A stretch of DNA of 61,316 nucleotides from Asparagopsis taxiformis (taxonomy: Eukaryota > Rhodophyta > Florideophyceae > Bonnemaisoniales > Bonnemaisoniaceae): assembly GCA_030407315.1 (NCBI GenBank), contig JALQPE010000676.1, positions 1 through 61,316 on the forward strand, written 5' to 3'. Position 1 is the first letter of the stretch. Every line of letters begins with the position of its first letter. The notes beneath the pieces were generated by a model, which saw only the letters and a program-made list of their open reading frames with translations, did no database searches and was not told where the DNA came from. A program made the position numbers and the translations under genes. This document shows positions 55,611-61,316 of this stretch, piece after piece.

Positions 55611-57182
55611 TCACCGTTCCTGCAAATCTTTCAGCTTCTCAAACAAGTTTAGGTTTCGTTTTGTAAGCGCGTCAGCGATATTCAAATGCCCAGGGATCCA
55701 TCTTAGTGTATCCAAATCGCATGATTCAAAGCTGTTCCGAATCCGTTGTACAGTCTGCCTTAGCCTGAAGTCCCTTCCTTCGTGCAAGGTCGTAATTGTG
55801 TCATATAATGCATGTGAATCGACCTGAAGCTTGTGTTTCAAGCATGTGGACGAAAATATAGAGTTGTACGCTGTCTTCAAGTGATACCCGCGATCGTCCG
55901 CATCAGCTGCTGCTAGAATTTCCGCGCCATAAGAGGAGTAGCACACTCTGCGCTGCTTATTGCTTGTCCAATCAATAATGTGATATATTGCACCCCCGTC
56001 GTCAATGTTTATCAATAGACCGGTTATCAGCCCAGTTTGTCCATAGGAGCGCGTCTTTGCTATGTTGAAGGCTGCATCTGCAAATGTGCATACATAGGAA
56101 CTCAGAACTTTGTGTGCGCACACGCGCTTGAATGTAATCACGGGGTCCAATTTCTGCAACTCCCTTACGCAGTTATTTGCCTCAACCAAGTGTCCGACCG
56201 TTAATTGTGAAGTGTACTGCTGCATCCAGGACGCAATGTATGTGGCTTGAGGAAGCGCTCCGCTGCCTAGGAAGTTGATCACTCCGGCTAGGCTTTTAAG
56301 CATAGTAACTTCTGTCTCAGTGGCTCTATCTGCTTGCTCTTTTCTCCGAGTTCTTGAAAGCTCAATGGGTTTGATCCTGAGAAATTATTTGGCCATAGAT
56401 AGGGTGATGGTTCCTAATGAATTCTGAGAGAGTTCGCATCCATTGAAGGAGAACGGTTTGTCCAGGACAAACTTTCCAATCTCAAATCTATTCCCCAATT
56501 CTTTAGCGAAGTTGTTGATGAAATCGATTTCACCGGCAATGAGAAAGTCGTCGGTTACCTTTGCAACAATTAAGTTCAGCGTACCATGTCTGTCTTTCAC
56601 CGTGTAGACCTGGCTTATTCCGAACGCTCTTCTCATCCCATAGACATCTATCATCCATTCCTCAATAGTAGTTGCCCACTGTCTGCCTGCTTCGGCAATT
56701 CCATACTGTAGTAGTGTCAATTTCCATAAGAGACTGCGATCTCCAGTCCATTCTCGCGGTGGGCGTACGTAGATTTCTCTCTTAATTGGTCCACTTTGAA
56801 GGTAGGCTGCTTTGATGTCTGCGAGTGCGAGGCGGAAATTGAATATCGCAGCGATAGACAGAACGAGTCGGATGCAGTTAAATTGCGCTGTAGATGAATC
56901 CTTTCTTATGTCATCTTTACCTTTGTCACGGTTTCCGTGGGGGACGATGCGTGCTTTGAGTTTCATCTCACCAGTATCTGCTGTCTTAATCTTGTATACT
57001 ACGTGAGATGTAATCACGTTTGCGTCTTTAGGGACTTCTTTTTCAGGTGTCGTAGTATATGCGTTCTTCCAGTTACCATCGTGTTCTTCTTCAAATGCTT
57101 CATCTAATATCCAAGGTGGTGCAAATTCAAGTTGCTGGAGGTTCACTTGGGTATTGCCAATCTCGTTGAATATCTGCTGCAA
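55611..57182 (-). CDS. Reverse transcriptase-RNase H of copia 2 (one in-frame stop)
   Basis: RT segment 57182-56385 has KLKARIVPHGN, ALADIKAAYLQSG, LLQYGIAEAGRQW and the catalytic VTDDFL in place of YVDD. A TAA at 56387-56385 interrupts the frame, which then continues in the same phase to the RNase H segment 56303-55611 (FADAAFN, SSYGAEILAA, QVDSHALYD, WIPGHLNIADALTKR). About 240 bp separate it from the integrase frame, and an ATG (57316, other phase) lies in between, so RT may be separated by frame errors or be translated separately. YVDD to VTDD keeps both catalytic Asp residues. Confidence 0.82.
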
Positions 57183-57421
57183 TATCGGTTGCTTTCAGGA
57201 TTGTAGTTCGTGTATAATTGCGGGGGGTTTCTTGACGTGGATGTAGAGCCGATGTCCTTTAGTGCATCTCCGATTGGTTCAGAATCGACGACCTTCTTTT
57301 CGTTTTCTTTGCTCATATTGTTGAGGTAGAGGTGGACGCTTTGTTTGTTCTGGGTGCCAATTCACATACACCCCCACCTCTGGCTCAATAAATGCTTTTT
57401 GCTGCTAGTGATGGAAGGTAC

Positions 57422-60095
57422 TTATGCAGTCTCATTAGTGTCAGCATCGGGCTGTCTTGTTTCGTGTTCGAGGGTGTAGGTATCGAGCTCTTCGGTCAGT
57501 TTTCCTTGTGGGACTAGCCTGATGTCTTCATATGCTACTTTCATTGGAGGCCCACGTATGGCTGAGAGTCCTTTGGCTAGGACGTAGTGCGGGTGAGTCG
57601 AAATTACTTTAGCCTTCTCCCATCTGATCGGATCGTTCTGTCTTGAGGATTTGTGGAATACCCATATGAGTCTGTCTCGCGGTAATAAGTTGGCGGGTAC
57701 CGTATTTGGGGAGCGTGAGTGGAGAAGTTTGTGCAGGGCACGGGTTGCGGTCTGTGCTTTGTGTGCTTCTAAAAGCACGGTCGGAACAATGCTGGATGGC
57801 ACGCCGAGGATAGAGGGAGAGTATCCCCTGGCTAGTTGGAAAGAGCTGAGCAGCTTGGATCCGGAGAATAGGTTTGAGATGAAGCATGCTCTTGCAATGA
57901 TGGATTCATTTTTGAAAGAGCAACGTTCTGATGATATTTTTTCTAGGATTGTCTTAATGACTCCATTCTTCCTCTCGATGATTCCGGTCTTATTGTGTCT
58001 TCTTGTAGGCCGGGGAATACGAGATATTGTGGCGATTACATATGGTGTGTACACCACTTCGATCGAATTCTTGATCTCCTGATAGCTTGAGAGGTGCACC
58101 ATAGCGGTATATCCAGACATTTTCCAGGGTGTTCGAGATGAATTCTTGCGAGCGGTTGGGAGCAATCGTTACTTCGGAGTAGGAAGAGAAAGTATCGATG
58201 ATATGAAGGCAAACATGCCGTGTGTCTCTGACGTTCAGCCATACGAAGTCCAACTGGATTTCGTTATTGAAATGGCTGTCAATTCTGGAAATGGATATTT
58301 TCCTTGTTATCGAGGGTCTGCCGTGTCCAGAACAGATCTCACAAGCACGGGCGACAGACTTGAGGCATTGGTCTATATCTGGCGTGAGTTTGCCGGCAGT
58401 TTCTAAAAGTCGTTTCATATCTTCATAGCGGGCGTGTGAGTATCGGTGGATGCGCTTTGCGATTGAGAGCGGGCTGACGTTGTTGAGCATGTTGTGGGTT
58501 GAAATGATAGAATCTACGGAACTCCGCTTGTGCGGGACTAATTCGATACGAAGTCGTTCATTTCCATCGAGGTCGGAGTCGATATATGTGAAGAATTTTC
58601 GTGGCCGGGAGTCACATGGTCGGGAGATAACGACGAAGGGTTTGGAGGTGAGGTTGAAGGAATCAGAAAATTTTCTGGTGTCCAGGCCAATAACGATGGG
58701 GGCAGAGCTGTCGATGAGGTCGAAATGGAAATTGGTTGGGAGTCCTTGAATATCGTGGAGTGTAAAAGACCATGTACCGAGGACCGGATGGGTGCACGAG
58801 GGATGCGGGCCCCAACTGTGTTCATATGTGCGGATACAGGGAGACGTGTTGAATGGGATTCCGAGAAGGTTGCAAAGATGGGTGGCAGCATAAATGCCAC
58901 TGAGTGAAATAGGTGCCCCTTCATCTAATATAGGATTGGGATCCGGCAGGGGAGGTTCGGATCCCCTTAGTGAAAAAATGCTTTCGTATCGTTGCGGCCA
59001 CGCGCTTGTTCTGGACGAGTATATTCTTGCTTCGTTTGGTCGTAAAATCTGCATTCCGTATCGCCTTTCCAATGGCCGTACATTCCGCAAGCATGGCATC
59101 GAGATGAATTCTTGTCGCGTGGGGAACCATGTGATCGCTTTCTTTTCCTGAATTCCGTATATTGTGTGTTTTTGAAGCGGGGAGGCGATTGTGGTGTTGA
59201 CAATAGTGCTTTCTTTGGGGGCAGCGCATCAGTAATAGGTATCGTTCGTTTCTCTGTGGGTAAAGTAGTTTCGCACTGAATCTGGCTCATCGCAAGTATC
59301 GCATCTTCAAGCTTGATGTAAGATTTAACTCGTTCGGTAGATGACACGCGTTCTGCATTGGACTTGATAGTTAGTAGGAGAGCTCTGAGATCGGATACGT
59401 ACCTTTCTATACCTTCGAAATTTTTCTCCGAGGCTTTCTCGTCGATGTTCTTAGCGTGCTCTTGGATTGCTTCAAAAGATTTTTTTGATCGTAACAGGGC
59501 ATGTCGCTTTGGTTTCGCATGGATCTCGGAGGCTAGTGGTCAGCTGTAAAATGAGGTTATCTTGGACGGATTGCGGCAGGAGCGAATTCTCCAGGAGGAC
59601 CATTACAAAGACTTGATTGTCTTGGTCCAGAGAGGATTTGTGGCAGTGGTTGAGATATTGTGAAACGATTCCCTCAAATCGCTTGGCATAGACATACGGA
59701 GACTCGGTAGGTTGTCGGCGGCAAGTGTAAATATTTCGCATCATTTTCGAAATTCTTTTCACAGATTCATGTGGTGAATCTTTTGCAAGAAAATCTAGAG
59801 TGAGGGCAATAGCGCGATCTTGTTCATCGTCGGTATTAGCGTCATCCATGCGTAGGTTTCCAGCGTTGATTTGGTAGTCGAGCTTATGCTTGCTGGCGGT
59901 ATCCACAGATAGATATAGAGCTTCGACAAGTGCTTTTGAAAGGGCGATAGCTTTGGTGTCGCCACCACGAGCCAGTTTCCTGACTAGACGAACCCAAAGC
60001 CGGACATCCTTTCTCCACTGGAATTTGTCAGAATGAGCATCGAACTTGGGTGGCTGCAATAAATCCCTCGGAGTTTCACGCCCTCCTGGGCCCAT
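57422..60095 (-). CDS. Gag-protease-integrase of copia 2 (frame-broken)
   Basis: ATG 60095 (MGPGGRETPRDL) lies four bases after the 5' LTR, inside the primer-binding site. The gag helical domain runs to about 59500, where the frame shifts. The zinc knuckle CHACGMYGHWKGDTEC sits at 59347-58967. A T-run near 58974-58979 shifts to 59099-57990 with a protease (PILDEGAP, Glu replacing Ser/Thr after the catalytic Asp), the pre-integrase H-H-C-C region (HRYSHARYEDM...CEICSG) and integrase core Asp residues (LDFVWLN, LSGDQEF). The catalytic Glu (IIERKNGV) is in the next frame, 58165-57422. Frames break at least three times; one break is clearly a homopolymer. Confidence 0.82.
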
Positions 60096-60098
60096 AAC
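60085..60098 (-). other. Primer-binding site of copia 2, complementary to the initiator tRNA-Met anticodon arm
   Basis: The plus strand CTGGGCCCATAAC directly next to the LTR equals the conserved anticodon stem-loop of eukaryotic initiator tRNA-Met (loop CCCATAAC with anticodon CAT). The element RNA therefore reads GTTATGGGCCCAG and would pair with the anticodon arm of a cleaved initiator tRNA, as established for Drosophila copia. The ATG in this site is the gag start codon. Confidence 0.75.
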
Positions 60099-60253
60099 TG
60101 TAAAAACATCCATTTGGAATGCGGATGGAGGGTGGAACACTCTACAAGGTAGGTTGGCAATATAGATTTGGCACGTAGCCACTTCGCTCCCTCGCTCGTG
60201 CCTTTTTCTTTCTAGCTTCTCTAGATGCTGCTATTTATAATAAACACCGCTGT

Positions 60254-60363
60254 GCTCCATGTGAGCTACCAGCATTGCTTCTGCGTTCCAGGTGAACTGC
60301 CAGATGTGCCTCCGCGCTCCAGGTGAGCTGCCGGATATTATTGCTGTCCCGCTCCATGTGAGC
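60254..60363 (-). repeat. Four mini-hairpins with CA[GT]GT loop in the copia 2 LTR
   Basis: GCTC-CATGT-GAGC (60254-60266), GTTC-CAGGT-GAAC (60285-60297), GCTC-CAGGT-GAGC (60316-60328) and GCTC-CATGT-GAGC (60351-60363), spaced 31, 31 and 35 nt. The second differs from the others by a compensating pair change (C-G to T-A). Present in both LTRs. Confidence 0.6.
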
Positions 60364-60681
60364 TACTGACTCAGCCGCAGTTAATATCTCTATACTAAGC
60401 TGCTGATAGCGCGTGGGGTAGCGGATGCTGATCGTAGCGTCGGGGGGAGCTAATGCTGTTGGTCGGCGCCAACTTCTGGTGCTGAGTATATAAGCTGCAT
60501 TGACCTGCATATGCCTAGTTGCTGTTGATAGCGTCATTAATCGTCTCTGCTATAATATAAGCACACTGACAGAGCCCGTATGTCAGTCGTGCAATCGCGC
60601 GGCGGCGATTGGCTGCTCCTGTAATCTTTCGCTCGGCGGCGACAGGCATATAATAATATAAGCTCCCTTACGGTGATGTGC

Positions 60682-60757
60682 ACACGTGTGATCTCAGCAC
60701 ACGTGTGGCAGGTCCCCATATGTGTTTGGGTTGACACGTGTGACGCAGCACACGTGT
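60682..60757 (-). promoter_or_regulatory. Four palindromic E-boxes in the copia 2 LTR
   Basis: ACACGTGT occurs at 60682, 60699, 60734 and 60750. CACGTG is the core bound by bHLH factors of the Pho4/Cbf1/USF type in fungi. The boxes sit upstream of the TATA-like stretches in the sense direction, as an activating region would. Confidence 0.6.
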
Positions 60758-60812
60758 AGCTATGGGCGGCCGTTCCATTTGCTATCATAAGCACTCGAAT
60801 TACAACAACTGC

Positions 60813-61316
60813 ATCGTTTATCTAAATACCCTCGAGGGTACTATGAACTCATTCTTGTCAGGGCAGGCGCAGAAATACGACATGATAACCATGAAGAGAA
60901 AGTTGTTGTGATGAGAATCTCGTGGCTTGCTACAGCGGATATGTGCGTGCAGTATAAAAACCAATTAAACCACATAGCCGGTGTGATGTCTGCTGCAGGC
61001 ATGTTGGCAGATCGATATTCTGTCACATACAGTGTAGAAGAGGTGGTTGCAAGTAGTTTTCCACCCAGTGATCCTTGACAAAAAATGCAAAGCAATCTAA
61101 TCTAATCTAGTCTAGTCCCTTGCGTTATGTTGGATGAATCATTTCATGTCATTGAGTTCAATTCAACCAGACGCCATAATGTTGACCAAACATACGATGT
61201 GATGCGAGCAATCCCTCTGCAAACATGCACAACTGCAACACACCTACACGACACTACTATAGTTAAAAACATCCCTCCCTCCCTCCCCGAACGCTCTCAA
61301 TAAACGTCAACTAGAC
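60813..61316. other. Right flank of the window
   Basis: Starts with a 14-bp perfect palindrome TACCCTCGAGGGTA (60827-60840). 60905-60960 is an inverted match to 53105-53170, and 60978-61035 matches 6586-6645. No gene supported; the last 100 bp are A/C-rich and could be a promoter of a gene beyond the window. Confidence 0.45.

Larger units (their letters stand above)
54615..60807 (-). mobile_element. Ty1/copia retrotransposon 2, complete
   Basis: Direct repeats 54615-55320 and 60099-60807 (TGTAAAAAC to TTACAACA) are flanked by ACTGC (54610-54614 and 60808-60812). Minus-strand ORFs follow the order gag, zinc knuckle, protease, integrase, RT, RNase H. The LTRs differ by one substitution plus two length differences (G4/G6 and one T), so it is recent. 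It inserted 110 bp downstream of T6. Confidence 0.95.
60099..60807 (-). repeat. 5' LTR of copia 2
   Basis: A 709-bp LTR. In the sense direction it carries four ACACGTGT boxes near its start (U3), AT-rich TATA-like stretches (CTTATATTATTATAT, CTTATATACTCAG) and four mini-hairpins toward the downstream end. Confidence 0.95.

Overview
This is a eukaryotic nuclear window, most likely from an early-diverging fungus (inference). Supporting signs are short GT-AG introns with CTAAC/CTNAC-type branch sites, a Pol III tRNA-Leu gene with internal A and B boxes, secreted trypsins, chromodomain-bearing Ty3/gypsy elements and a non-LTR retrotransposon with an AP-type endonuclease. No bacterial operon, ribosome-binding-site series or CRISPR array is visible. 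About two thirds of the window is transposable element.

Layout. 9-6005: complete Ty3/gypsy chromovirus on the minus strand (5-bp target duplication AGATC). 6011-14255: host DNA with a secreted coiled-coil protein (7271-8053), an M20 metallopeptidase (10412-12226) and trypsin T1 (12888-13823). 14256-21554: complete Ty1/copia element on the plus strand (GTAGC), interrupted in its integrase by a foreign solo LTR (18508-19298, ATTAT). 23560-42951: one non-LTR retrotransposon on the minus strand whose ORF2 is split twice by the same LTR family, once by a solo LTR (23964-24640, TGGAT) and once by a complete 13.7-kb Ty3/gypsy element (24849-38513, GTTCT, LTRs apparently identical). That gypsy element carries an extra long ORF antisense to gag-pol. 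The 5' end of the non-LTR element lies beside a tRNA-Leu(AAG) gene at 42952-43031. 43206-54498: cluster of trypsin-family genes (T2 to T6) plus one decayed relic. 54615-60807: second complete Ty1/copia element on the minus strand (ACTGC).

The trypsins share a signal peptide, a propeptide with a QCP[IV]VL cysteine, an R|I[VI][GN]G activation site and a C-terminal tail. T1, T2, T3 and T5 keep the catalytic triad. T6 has Tyr in place of oxyanion Gly193. T4 lost the catalytic His and Ser and gained a C-terminal membrane anchor, so the cluster mixes proteases with a putative inactive surface homologue.

A general caution: most frame breaks in the transposons, in the M20 gene and in T6 are explained by one missing or extra base in a short mononucleotide run. 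LTR pairs also differ mostly in run length. Many 'pseudogene' calls may therefore be uncorrected long-read assembly errors. The most novel-looking items are a five-hairpin array with a constant 13-nt loop and covarying stems in the leader of the first gypsy element, the membrane-anchored pseudo-trypsin, the antisense ORF of the second gypsy element, and a primer-binding site matching the initiator-tRNA anticodon arm that also contains the gag start codon of the second copia element.
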